Below are positions 1-6,986 of a DNA stretch of 30,557 bases, piece by piece. Made by a program: the position numbers and the translations under genes. Position 1 is the first letter of the stretch. Each line of letters begins with the position of its first letter. The stretch comes from Clostridium sp. (lineage in GTDB: Bacteria; Bacillota; Clostridia; Lachnospirales; Lachnospiraceae). The notes beneath the pieces were generated by a model. The model ran no database searches and was not told where the DNA came from. It worked only from the letters and a program-made list of their open reading frames with translations. The DNA lies in NCBI GenBank assembly GCA_016302185.1, contig JAEDOC010000009.1, positions 1 through 30,557 on the forward strand. The letters are read 5' to 3'.

Positions 1-2
1 AA

Positions 3-27
3 GGAGCGCCGGCTTACGCGACGCTCC
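3..27 (-). terminator. Probable terminator after the FMN-binding protein gene
   Basis: In the minus-strand transcript a 9-bp stem (GGAGCGTCG with CGGCGCTCC, one G-U pair) closes a 7-nt loop about 20 nt after the stop codon. The next two transcribed bases are TT, where the window ends, so the U-tract cannot be confirmed. Confidence 0.5.
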
Positions 28-48
28 CTGAGTTACTCAATACAATCT

Positions 49-1293
49 CTATTTTCCTTCCGCCAGACAAGCCTTTACTGCCTCCAGAAATCCTCCGGAA
101 TAGATACTGACGGATGCCACTGCATCAGTCGCATAGCCACTTTCATCCAGCAGCCCCTCTTCCGTCTGGTTCTCGATCAGGTATTCTGCCAGAGCATCCG
201 CCTGCTCATACCATTTTGGGCCATTTTCGGTCATTACATAACGGCCATCGGAAGACATCTCCCGCTTACCCACCTGCTCCGCATTCAGGCCATCCCAGAC
301 AAGAGAAACAATTTTATGGTCCTTTACCTCCATCTGAATGGAATCTGAGAATCCTTTCTCATCCGGCTCGCTTGTGTATGAGTAATATCCGTCCTCCGCC
401 TGGCTCAGAAGCTCTTCTAAGGAGAGCTCCGAGACGTTTCCGGCAGCCAGCACCAGACACTTCTTTAAGGAATCCGCAAAACCGCCTACATGAATACTCA
501 CAGAAGCCACCGCATCTGTAGTTCCCATGTCATTCATCAAGCCGGAGGTGCTCTGATTCTCCATCACATAAGCTGCCAGAGCATCTGCCTGTTCATACCA
601 CTTCGGACCATTCTCTGTCATATTGTACTGTCCGTCTGCGGAAAGCTGTCTCTTTCCTGTGCCTTCTTCATTGACCGCATCCCAGCTAAGTCCGGTAATC
701 TTATGAGCCTCTACCTTCAGATCAATCTGGTTGTAAAATCCGTTTGCATCGCTTTCCGTATCTACCCAATGATATTCTCCGTCTTCGATGAGCTCCAGCA
801 GCTCGTCGAACTCCGGCATCGCCGCCTGGGAATTCTCCTGTGCAATCTCTTTTTCAATAATTGCAGCCAGCTCTGTTCCCTCTTTTACCGCCTCGCGAAC
901 ACAATGTGCCATTGCTTTTTTTACTGCGGTGCTCGTCATTGTCGCACCGGAAATACTGTCCACACTATGGGACTGCTTTTTCCAGATTTCTTTCCCCATC
1001 TTTACTGCCGCCGCCTGCCCAATCTCCGGTGTCTCCCCGGATGCGTTAATGACAATATCTTCAATTCCGTATTCAGTAAATACTGCGGTTACCTTTACAT
1101 CCCCGCCGTAGCCTCTGGATGATCCTTCATAGGTTCCGGCATTGTAGATTGGAATATCCGATACAGGAAGATTTCTTCCGGCAATCGCCTTGTAAATCGG
1201 CTGGGAAAGAACTGTACCCCCAATACCAAACAGTATCATCACACCGGCCAGTGCCAGAACCGGAATATCTTTTCTATTTTCATGCTTACTCAT
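49..1293 (-). CDS. Membrane-anchored FMN-binding protein with one RnfG-like and two degenerate repeat domains
   Basis: This 414-residue protein has an N-terminal hydrophobic segment (about residues 11-31) and then an extracytoplasmic region. Residues about 45-135 form an RnfG/NqrC-like FMN-binding domain with SGAT at 115-118, the motif whose Thr receives FMN through a phosphodiester bond made by ApbE. Two copies of another FMN-binding-like module follow (about 171-281 and 301-411). They share the identical block MTENGPKWYEQADALA and end in TDAVASVSI, where a flavinylation motif (DxxSGAT) would be expected. The gene follows rnfB on the same strand but beyond a terminator, so it may be expressed by read-through or from its own promoter. 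A role in extracytoplasmic electron transfer beside Rnf is inferred. The start is supported by GAGGT a few bases upstream of ATG. Confidence 0.8.
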   Translation of the reverse strand: MSKHENRKDIPVLALAGVMILFGIGGTVLSQPIYKAIAGRNLPVSDIPIYNAGTYEGSSRGYGGDVKVTAVFTEYGIEDIVINASGETPEIGQAAAVKMGKEIWKKQSHSVDSISGATMTSTAVKKAMAHCVREAVKEGTELAAIIEKEIAQENSQAAMPEFDELLELIEDGEYHWVDTESDANGFYNQIDLKVEAHKITGLSWDAVNEEGTGKRQLSADGQYNMTENGPKWYEQADALAAYVMENQSTSGLMNDMGTTDAVASVSIHVGGFADSLKKCLVLAAGNVSELSLEELLSQAEDGYYSYTSEPDEKGFSDSIQMEVKDHKIVSLVWDGLNAEQVGKREMSSDGRYVMTENGPKWYEQADALAEYLIENQTEEGLLDESGYATDAVASVSIYSGGFLEAVKACLAEGK

Positions 1294-1342
1294 TTTCGTC
1301 TACCTCGTCTCATTTATTATGTCTATTGTTCAAAAAACATCA

Positions 1343-1356
1343 GCGGTAGCTACCGC
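1343..1356. repeat. 14-bp perfect palindrome upstream of the FMN-binding protein gene
   Basis: GCGGTAGCTACCGC is a perfect inverted repeat about 50 bp upstream of the start at 1293. It may be an operator or a short hairpin; on the minus strand a T6 run follows five bases later. Nothing identifies a binding protein. Confidence 0.3.
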
Positions 1357-1388
1357 ATCCTCGTGGATTGCTTTTGCTCTATAAGAGC

Positions 1389-1447
1389 AAAAAAAGGCCT
1401 GTGAAATGGGGTAAGCTATAACGCTCGCTCTCTTCCACAGGTCTTTT
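1389..1447 (-). terminator. Intrinsic terminator of the rnf operon
   Basis: Downstream of the rnfB stop, the minus-strand transcript pairs 1434-1445 with 1395-1406 (about 11 pairs including one G-U, with one mismatch) around a roughly 27-nt loop. A run of seven or more T follows. A second small stem (TTGCTCT/AGAGCAA at 1372-1388) lies just beyond the T-run. Confidence 0.7.
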
Positions 1448-1468
1448 CATTAAATCCTGCAACAGAAC

Positions 1469-2260
1469 TTATTTAATAATTTTTGCCGGGCACTTCGCTG
1501 CGCACTTGCCGCAGTTGGTGCACTTCTCATAATCGATCACAGCTACATTGTTATCCATATGGATTGCGTCAAACTCGCACTGCTTCGTACACAAAGTACA
1601 ACCGATACATCCGTTGTCACATTTTGCCTTGACAGCCGGTCCCTTGTCGTGGGAGTTACACTGTACCAGATGCTCTGCCTTGTACGGCACCAGGTCGATT
1701 AAGTGCTGCGGACAGGTAGCAACACACTTGCCGCAGGCAACGCACTTCTCTTTGTCTACCACTGCAATACCATCCACAATGTGAATCGCATCAAACTGGC
1801 AGGCCTTTACACAGGAGCCAAGTCCCATACAGCCGAAGGAACATGCCTTGTCGCCGGCACCCGGAACCACGGCTGCCATCTTACAGTCAGAAATTCCGTA
1901 ATAATTGTACTGGGTCTTTGCCTTGTCGCAGGTACCTTTACATTTTACGAAAGCTACCTTCTTCTCGCTGCTGCCGGCCTCAACGCCCATGATAGCCGCG
2001 ATCTTCGCTCCAACCGGAGCACCGCCGACCGGACAGGCGTCTACAGCCGCATTTCCCTCTGCGATTGCCTTTGCAAGACCATCACAGCCCGGGTAACCAC
2101 AGCCACCACAGTTGTTTCCCGGAAGCTCTGCTCTGACGAGAATCTCTTTCTCATCCACTTCTACTTTAAACTTCTCGCTGGCAACGCCAAGAAGCACGCC
2201 GATGATGATACCGGTCGCTCCGACGATCACTGCCGCGATGATAATACCCATAACATTCAT
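1469..2260 (-). CDS. rnfB: Rnf complex subunit RnfB (polyferredoxin)
   Basis: RnfB is the electron-entry ferredoxin subunit of the Rnf complex, which couples reduced ferredoxin oxidation by NAD+ to Na+ or H+ export. The 263-residue protein has an N-terminal membrane anchor (about 5-27). A Fe-S motif follows (Cys 51, 54, 59, 76), then ferredoxin-type motifs at Cys 140/144/150/154, 173/176/179/183, 218/221/224/228 and 247/250/253/257. Five cluster-binding motifs are therefore visible, consistent with clostridial RnfB. It is the last gene of the operon, 16 bp after rnfA, with AAGGAGG about 10 nt before ATG. Recognition is secure from cysteine spacing and operon position. Confidence 0.96.
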   Translation of the reverse strand: MNVMGIIIAAVIVGATGIIIGVLLGVASEKFKVEVDEKEILVRAELPGNNCGGCGYPGCDGLAKAIAEGNAAVDACPVGGAPVGAKIAAIMGVEAGSSEKKVAFVKCKGTCDKAKTQYNYYGISDCKMAAVVPGAGDKACSFGCMGLGSCVKACQFDAIHIVDGIAVVDKEKCVACGKCVATCPQHLIDLVPYKAEHLVQCNSHDKGPAVKAKCDNGCIGCTLCTKQCEFDAIHMDNNVAVIDYEKCTNCGKCAAKCPAKIIK

Positions 2261-2276
2261 CCTTCGATTTCCTCCT

Positions 2277-2852
2277 TTAGATTAATCCGGAAAATCCGAA
2301 AAATGCAATTGACATAAGACCTGCAGTAATCAGAACAATCGGAGATCCCTGGAAGTTATACGGAACATCATTGTGCTCAATACGCTCACGTACGCCTGCA
2401 AGTAAGATGATAGCAATTGTAAATCCAACGGAAATACCAATACCATTCACAACACTCTCGATGAAGTTGTAAGACTTCTGTACGTTGGTTAATGCAACAC
2501 CGAGAACGGCACAGTTGGTTGTAATCAGCGGAAGGTATACACCTAAGGACTGATACAGAGAAACCATGTTTTTCTTTAAGAACATCTCTACAAACTGTAC
2601 TAAGGCAGCGATAACAAGGATAAATACGATGGTCTGGAGATATTCCATACCGAATCTTACCAGAATGTTATCGTAGATTAAGCTTGCTACTGCGGATGCG
2701 ATTGTAATAACGAAGATTACGGCTGCACCCATACCTGCAGATGTCTCTACTTTCTTGGAAACACCAAGGAAAGGACAGAGGCCGAGGAACTGGCTTAATA
2801 CAACGTTATTCACCAGGGCAGAACCGATGGCGATTAAAAGTAATTCTTTCAT
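2277..2852 (-). CDS. rnfA: Rnf complex membrane subunit RnfA
   Basis: RnfA is one of the two homologous integral membrane subunits (with RnfE) that sandwich an intramembrane Fe-S cluster and carry electrons across the membrane. The 191-residue protein is nearly all hydrophobic, with about six membrane segments. It keeps the family hallmarks GLCPFLGVS (Cys26) and TTNCAVLG (Cys114), the half-membrane segments that hold the cluster cysteines. Length is typical for the family. GGAGG precedes the ATG by 9 nt, and the gene lies 14 bp after rnfE. Confidence 0.96.
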   Translation of the reverse strand: MKELLLIAIGSALVNNVVLSQFLGLCPFLGVSKKVETSAGMGAAVIFVITIASAVASLIYDNILVRFGMEYLQTIVFILVIAALVQFVEMFLKKNMVSLYQSLGVYLPLITTNCAVLGVALTNVQKSYNFIESVVNGIGISVGFTIAIILLAGVRERIEHNDVPYNFQGSPIVLITAGLMSIAFFGFSGLI

Positions 2853-2866
2853 TCTTCCACTCCTCC

Positions 2867-3688
2867 TTATTCTGTCTTCTCAGCGGCCTTCGCTGCTTCT
2901 GCTGCCTTGGCTGCCTCAGCAGCTTTCTTTGCTGCCAGAGCCTTCTCAGCGGCTGCCTTCTTTGCTGCTGCTGCCTTCGCTGCCTCTTCTGCTGCCTTCT
3001 CCGCAAGCTTTAAGTGGTTCTCTGCGCAGGCACCGCCCATACAGGATGCACAGTTGCCGCCGCATACCAGATCACTCTTCGGTGCGGAACCGTTGGTTGC
3101 AGACGGAGCCTTGAACTTGTTCTGAAGTGCAGTCAGAATGGATAATACGAAGAATGCACCCGGAGCAAGAACAAAGATAGAGATATGGAAATCTTCCGGA
3201 ATAATCTGGTTGCCGAAGATTGCACCGGAACCAAGAATCTCACGGCACAGACCGATACAGGTTAACGCGATGGTGAAACCAAGACCCATACCGATACCGT
3301 CGAATGCAGAGGAGATGGCATCGTTCTTGGATGCATAGGACTCTGCACGGCCCAGAATAATACAGTTAACTACGATCAACGGAATATAGATGCCGAGTGC
3401 GGTATACAGAGACGGCAGATATCCCTGAATCAGTAACTGAACAATAGTTACCAGACTGGCTACGATAACGATGAATGCCGGGATACGCACACGATCCGGA
3501 ATAATGTTACGCAGAGCAGCAATAATTAAGTTTGAAAATACCAAAACGGCGGTCGTAGAAAGACCCATGCCCAGACCATTGATTGCGGATGTGGTAACCG
3601 CCAGAGTCGGACACATACCTAACATCAAGACGAAGGTCGGGTTTTCTTTGATAATACCGTTATATAAACGTTCCATGCATTTATTCAT
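2867..3688 (-). CDS. rnfE: Rnf complex membrane subunit RnfE with a Cys-cluster and Ala/Lys-rich C-terminal tail
   Basis: RnfE is the membrane partner of RnfA. Numbered from the ATG at 3688 (273 residues), it has about six membrane segments and the cluster motifs GMCPTLAVT (Cys26) and VVNCIILGR (Cys109). The canonical RnfE fold ends near residue 190. Here about 80 residues follow: a linker, a C-x3-C-x2-C-x4-C motif (Cys 209, 213, 216, 221), then an Ala/Lys/Glu-rich stretch of about 50 residues that should form a long charged helix. The extension looks like a soluble accessory domain, possibly another metal or Fe-S site, on the side of the membrane where the C-terminus lies. A GTG nine bases upstream is in frame, but GGAGG sits 8 nt before the ATG and overlaps that GTG, so the ATG was chosen. 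Confidence 0.94.
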   Translation of the reverse strand: MNKCMERLYNGIIKENPTFVLMLGMCPTLAVTTSAINGLGMGLSTTAVLVFSNLIIAALRNIIPDRVRIPAFIVIVASLVTIVQLLIQGYLPSLYTALGIYIPLIVVNCIILGRAESYASKNDAISSAFDGIGMGLGFTIALTCIGLCREILGSGAIFGNQIIPEDFHISIFVLAPGAFFVLSILTALQNKFKAPSATNGSAPKSDLVCGGNCASCMGGACAENHLKLAEKAAEEAAKAAAAKKAAAEKALAAKKAAEAAKAAEAAKAAEKTE

Positions 3689-3696
3689 TCTTCCCA

Positions 3697-3701
3697 CCTC
3701 C
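3697..3701 (-). promoter_or_regulatory. Ribosome binding site deciding the rnfE start
   Basis: GGAGG lies 8 nt before ATG 3686-3688 and overlaps the alternative GTG at 3695-3697, which rules that GTG out as the main start. Confidence 0.75.
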
Positions 3702-3703
3702 GA

Positions 3704-4312
3704 TTACTTCGCATAGTTCTGATTAAAGAACAATGCTGCATTAACTGCATTGGTTACAGCGTTGGATGTAATGGTCGCACCGCTGATTGCGTTGATCTCT
3801 GTATCACCAGCATTTCCGCTCTTTGTTACAGAAAGCTTCTCCGCGTTCTTGCCTGTGTACTGGCCTTTGAATTTTTCATCCTTTGCCTTTAAGCCCAGAC
3901 CGGGAGTATCGCTGGTCTCACGGATACCGACTGCTGTAATGCTGCCGTCCTCTTTGATACCAACAGAGATAGCAACTTTACCGCCGTAGCTGTCCATGGA
4001 ATAAGAGTTTACAACAATACCTAACTCCGTACCTGCCGCATCCTTTGCAGCCAGAACAGACTCCAGTGCAACATTGCCGAACTCACCGCCGGTCAGCTGA
4101 GCATTCATGCCTTCCAGATCCGCATCTGCCAGCTCATCAAAGGTCTCTGCCTCAGCAAATACCTCTTTATATGTCGCATTGTTTGCTGCGATGGTGGCCT
4201 GCTCGATCGGGCCCTTTGTTACTTCATATACCGCACCCAGCGCAACACCGGAAATCAGGGTGATTGCAAACAGGGTGAAAGCATCTTTCATGAATCCAGA
4301 TTTACCTGCCAT
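3704..4312 (-). CDS. rnfG: Rnf complex FMN-binding subunit RnfG
   Basis: RnfG carries covalently bound FMN on the extracytoplasmic side and passes electrons within the Rnf complex. The 202-residue protein has one N-terminal membrane anchor (about 11-29) and an FMN-binding domain ending in SGATITS (177-183), with Thr180 the expected flavinylation site for ApbE. Its start overlaps the rnfD stop by one base (TAATG), with GGGAGG upstream inside rnfD, which indicates translational coupling. Length is normal. No ApbE gene is in the window. Confidence 0.95.
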   Translation of the reverse strand: MAGKSGFMKDAFTLFAITLISGVALGAVYEVTKGPIEQATIAANNATYKEVFAEAETFDELADADLEGMNAQLTGGEFGNVALESVLAAKDAAGTELGIVVNSYSMDSYGGKVAISVGIKEDGSITAVGIRETSDTPGLGLKAKDEKFKGQYTGKNAEKLSVTKSGNAGDTEINAISGATITSNAVTNAVNAALFFNQNYAK

Positions 4313-5247
4313 TATTTTTTACCTCCCTTTTTACCAAATGCTGTCGGAAGGGTGTACTTCTCGATTAACGGAACCAGGATATTGCAGAAGATAATTGCAT
4401 AGGATACACCCTCTGCAGAACCGCCGAAGATACGGAACAGTGCTGTCAGAAGACCCAGGCAAACACCGAATACATACTGTCCCTTTGGTGTAATCGGGCT
4501 GGTTACATAATCTGTAGCCATGAAGAATGCACCGAAGATTAAACCGCCGCCACAGATATGGGCTGCAACATAGGTCATATCAAATCCGCTGTAGATCGCC
4601 GCAAACACAGCAACGGTAGCGATGTATGTAAGCGGAATCCGCAGGGAGATTACCTTGCGGACAACCAGGTAGGCTGCACCAATCAGAAGCATAATCACAG
4701 AAACCTCACCGATGGTACCGGGGATGTTACCTACAAACATGGCTCCCACGTCAACCTGCTCGCCGGCCTTTAACATAGCCATCGGAGTTGCACCGGCAAC
4801 AGCATCAGAATGCGGCTCGGTAAAGGTTGTCATCTTTCCTGCGAAGGAAATTAACAGGAAGCATCTGGCTGCCAGAGCCGGGTTCATAAAGTTCTGTCCC
4901 AGGCCGCCGTACAGCTGCTTTACAACGATGATTGCGAACACACCGCCCAGACACGGCATCCATACCGGAATCTGCGGAGGCATATTCAGTGCCAGAATCA
5001 TACCGGTTACCAGCGCACTGCCGTCGGAAACGGTAATCGGCTTTTTCATAATCTTCTCAAATACATATTCGGAAATCACGCAGGATAATACGGTTGCAAT
5101 CAGAACCACCAGTGCGTGCATACCAAACTGCCATACACCATAAATACTTGCCGGAAGCATTGCGATAGCCACATCAAGCATTAAGCCCTGTGTGGTATGT
5201 TTGCTTCTAACGTGAGGTGATGACGATACGTTAAATAATTTTCCCAT
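4312..5247 (-). CDS. rnfD: Rnf complex membrane subunit RnfD
   Basis: RnfD is the large integral membrane subunit, homologous to NqrB, that carries a covalent FMN and probably forms the ion path. The 311-residue protein has eight or more hydrophobic segments. Conserved family stretches include SDGSALVTGMILALNMPP and the QNFMNPALAAR region. The flavinylation motif reads DAVAGATPM, with Thr154 the acceptor; Ala stands where Ser/Thr usually begins the SGAT motif. The gene sits 12 bp after rnfC and overlaps rnfG by one base. Confidence 0.95.
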   Translation of the reverse strand: MGKLFNVSSSPHVRSKHTTQGLMLDVAIAMLPASIYGVWQFGMHALVVLIATVLSCVISEYVFEKIMKKPITVSDGSALVTGMILALNMPPQIPVWMPCLGGVFAIIVVKQLYGGLGQNFMNPALAARCFLLISFAGKMTTFTEPHSDAVAGATPMAMLKAGEQVDVGAMFVGNIPGTIGEVSVIMLLIGAAYLVVRKVISLRIPLTYIATVAVFAAIYSGFDMTYVAAHICGGGLIFGAFFMATDYVTSPITPKGQYVFGVCLGLLTALFRIFGGSAEGVSYAIIFCNILVPLIEKYTLPTAFGKKGGKK

Positions 5248-5259
5248 TCCTCACACCTC

Positions 5260-6591
5260 CTACTTTCTTCGGCTTGCAGCAACTGCTTTACGCAGCTCCT
5301 TGAATGCCTGAGTCAACGGTCTCTTTGCCGGACATGTGTATGCACAACAGCCGCATTCTACACATTCCATACCGCTTAACTTCTGGAAACCTTCCAGATC
5401 ATGACGCTCTGCCACGTCCATCATCAGCTGCGGTACCAGATGCTCCGGACATACCTCAACACACTTGCCGCAGCGGATACACGGAGTCGGCTCCATGGCC
5501 GCTACCTGGTCCTTGGTAAAGGTTGTCAGTGCAGAAGATGTCTTTGCTACCGGGAAATCCAGGCTGAATAATGCCTGTCCCATCATCGGGCCGCCGGAAA
5601 TCATCTTCTCCGGAACCACGCCCTCCTTGAAGCCGCCGGCTGCTGCAAGAACCTTCTTGTAGTCAGTACCCAGTCTTACTTCAAAGTTCTGCGGATTTGC
5701 AACCGCATCACCGGTTACAGTGATAATCTTCCGGATTAACGGAGTAGATTTGCATACTGCATTGTAGATCGAAGCAACGGTATCAATGTTGTCTACCACG
5801 CAGCCTGCGTCTGCCGGCAGCATGGAGGAATTGATCTCACGCTTGGTCACTGCATAAATTAAGGTACGCTCACCACCCTGCGGGTACTTGGTCAAAAGCT
5901 CACATACTTCAATTCTCGGCTCATCCTTCACCAGCTCTTTTAACTTCTTGATGGCTTCCGGTTTGTTATTTTCGATACCGAGAACACCCTTGGCATTGTC
6001 AAACAGCTGAAGGATTACCTTCAGACCGCCGATAATCTGCTCCGGACGCTCCATCATCATACGATAGTCACTGGTCAGATACGGCTCGCACTCCGCGCCG
6101 TTCACGATGACATAATCAATGTCCTTCTCATTCTTCGGAGTCAGCTTTACATGTGTCGGGAAGCCTGCACCGCCCAAACCTACGATACCTGCATCCTTGA
6201 TAATCTGACGAATCTCTTCCTTGGAAAGCTTTGTGTAATCTCTGTCCTCTCCAAAGCCTTCGATCGCTTCGTCTTCTCCGTCATTCTCCACAATGATTGA
6301 CTGAACCATCGCACCATTGGCAACCAGTCTCGGCTCAATTCCCTTTACGGTACCGGATACGGAACTCAGTACATTCGCAGAAATAAAGCCGCCTGCTTCC
6401 GCAATGATCTGGCCCTTCAGCACGCGGTCACCCTTTGCTACCAGCGGTTTTGCCGGAGCGCCGATGTGCTGGGACAGCGGATATACCATCTCCTCGCCCT
6501 TTTCCGGTGCGATTACCTGGATTGGTTTTTCCTCAGACAGTTCTTTTCCTTCATATGGATGAATACCGCCTATAAATGTAGCCAAACCCAT
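5260..6591 (-). CDS. rnfC: Rnf complex NADH-binding subunit RnfC
   Basis: RnfC is the peripheral subunit where NAD+ is reduced. The protein (443 residues from the second ATG) opens with the family-typical FIGGIHP motif and has a central flavin/NAD-binding region related to NuoF (GLGGAGFPTHVK, NGAECEPYLTSD). It ends with two 4Fe-4S motifs, CIRCGKCVEVCP and CVECGCCAYTCP. It is the first gene of the operon. Two adjacent ATG codons are possible; the second (6589-6591) has the better distance, 7 nt, from GAGGG, so it was chosen, but starting at 6594 would add only one Met. Confidence 0.95.
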   Translation of the reverse strand: MGLATFIGGIHPYEGKELSEEKPIQVIAPEKGEEMVYPLSQHIGAPAKPLVAKGDRVLKGQIIAEAGGFISANVLSSVSGTVKGIEPRLVANGAMVQSIIVENDGEDEAIEGFGEDRDYTKLSKEEIRQIIKDAGIVGLGGAGFPTHVKLTPKNEKDIDYVIVNGAECEPYLTSDYRMMMERPEQIIGGLKVILQLFDNAKGVLGIENNKPEAIKKLKELVKDEPRIEVCELLTKYPQGGERTLIYAVTKREINSSMLPADAGCVVDNIDTVASIYNAVCKSTPLIRKIITVTGDAVANPQNFEVRLGTDYKKVLAAAGGFKEGVVPEKMISGGPMMGQALFSLDFPVAKTSSALTTFTKDQVAAMEPTPCIRCGKCVEVCPEHLVPQLMMDVAERHDLEGFQKLSGMECVECGCCAYTCPAKRPLTQAFKELRKAVAASRRK

Positions 6592-6629
6592 CATTAAACC
6601 CTCTTTCTCTAGTTTGATTTTCTTCCCCT

Positions 6630-6660
6630 TTGTGAAACTGTTGTCACTGTATTGTGAAAC
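6630..6660. repeat. Two direct copies of TTGTGAAAC in the rnf leader
   Basis: TTGTGAAAC occurs at 6630-6638 and 6652-6660, spaced 22 bp, two helical turns, between the promoter and rnfC. The inverse form TTTCACAA at 6717-6724 overlaps the -35 hexamer. The half-sites resemble those of redox regulators such as Rex (TTGTGAA...TTCACAA), which is an inference. Confidence 0.4.
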
Positions 6661-6695
6661 ATTTATCGCATCACCGGGCAGAATCTAACGCATAT

Positions 6696-6724
6696 AGTAT
6701 AGCATAACTAAACATTTTTCACAA
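6696..6724 (-). promoter_or_regulatory. Promoter of the rnf operon
   Basis: On the minus strand TTGTGA (-35), a 17-bp spacer and TATACT (-10) form a good sigma-A-type promoter. Transcription would start near 6688, giving a leader of about 95 nt before rnfC. Confidence 0.65.
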
Positions 6725-6744
6725 TTGAAAATTCGAATCCAAAC

Positions 6745-6770
6745 TATTTATTTTTGTACAAAAATAAATA
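6745..6770. repeat. 26-bp perfect AT-rich palindrome upstream of the rnf promoter
   Basis: The two 13-base halves (TATTTATTTTTGT and its reverse complement) match perfectly around the centre 6757/6758. The palindrome ends 20 bp upstream of the -35 hexamer, a position suited to a dimeric regulator. It has no U-tract or GC core typical of a terminator. Confidence 0.6.
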
Positions 6771-6844
6771 CATATTTTCCTGAGGTCCCCCTTAATTCCT
6801 ACAAAAGCACTAAAAAATGAACCGCAGGTGAATTTTGTCAAAAG

Positions 6845-6910
6845 AAACAAAGAAAGGAAACGGATACGAACCATGACTCTGATTCTGTCTCCATTCCCTT
6901 CCTTTTTTCA
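6845..6910 (-). terminator. Terminator of the NSS transporter gene, probably bidirectional
   Basis: A 16-bp stem (6849-6864 with 6890-6905, three G-U pairs on the minus-strand RNA) closes a 25-nt loop. It is followed on the minus strand by a U-rich tract and on the plus strand by T6. It separates the transporter gene from the rnf promoter. The rest of the 6592-6986 gap holds the rnf promoter region and a 6-bp stem GACGGA/TCCGTC at 6939-6965; no gene is seen there. Confidence 0.6.
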
Positions 6911-6986
6911 GTTTCTTTATACATTCTTGCGAATTCTGACGGATATTTGTTAGAAACTTTTCCGTCTTTGTTTTATTTCCGACAAA

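Noticed and set aside
490..1122. Plus-strand open frame opposite the FMN-binding protein gene
   Set aside because: No domain or ribosome binding site; the opposite strand codes for a well-supported protein.
2878..3005. Repeated GCTGCC/GCAGC units resembling a tandem repeat array
   Set aside because: The units are irregular and are explained by Ala/Lys/Glu codons of the RnfE tail; no spacer pattern as in CRISPR.
3689..3697. In-frame GTG as rnfE start
   Set aside because: It overlaps the GGAGG ribosome binding site that serves the ATG at 3688.
6939..6965. 6-bp stem GACGGA/TCCGTC followed by T-rich plus-strand sequence
   Set aside because: Too short with a 17-nt loop, and no plus-strand gene ends here; the stronger hairpin at 6845-6910 explains termination.
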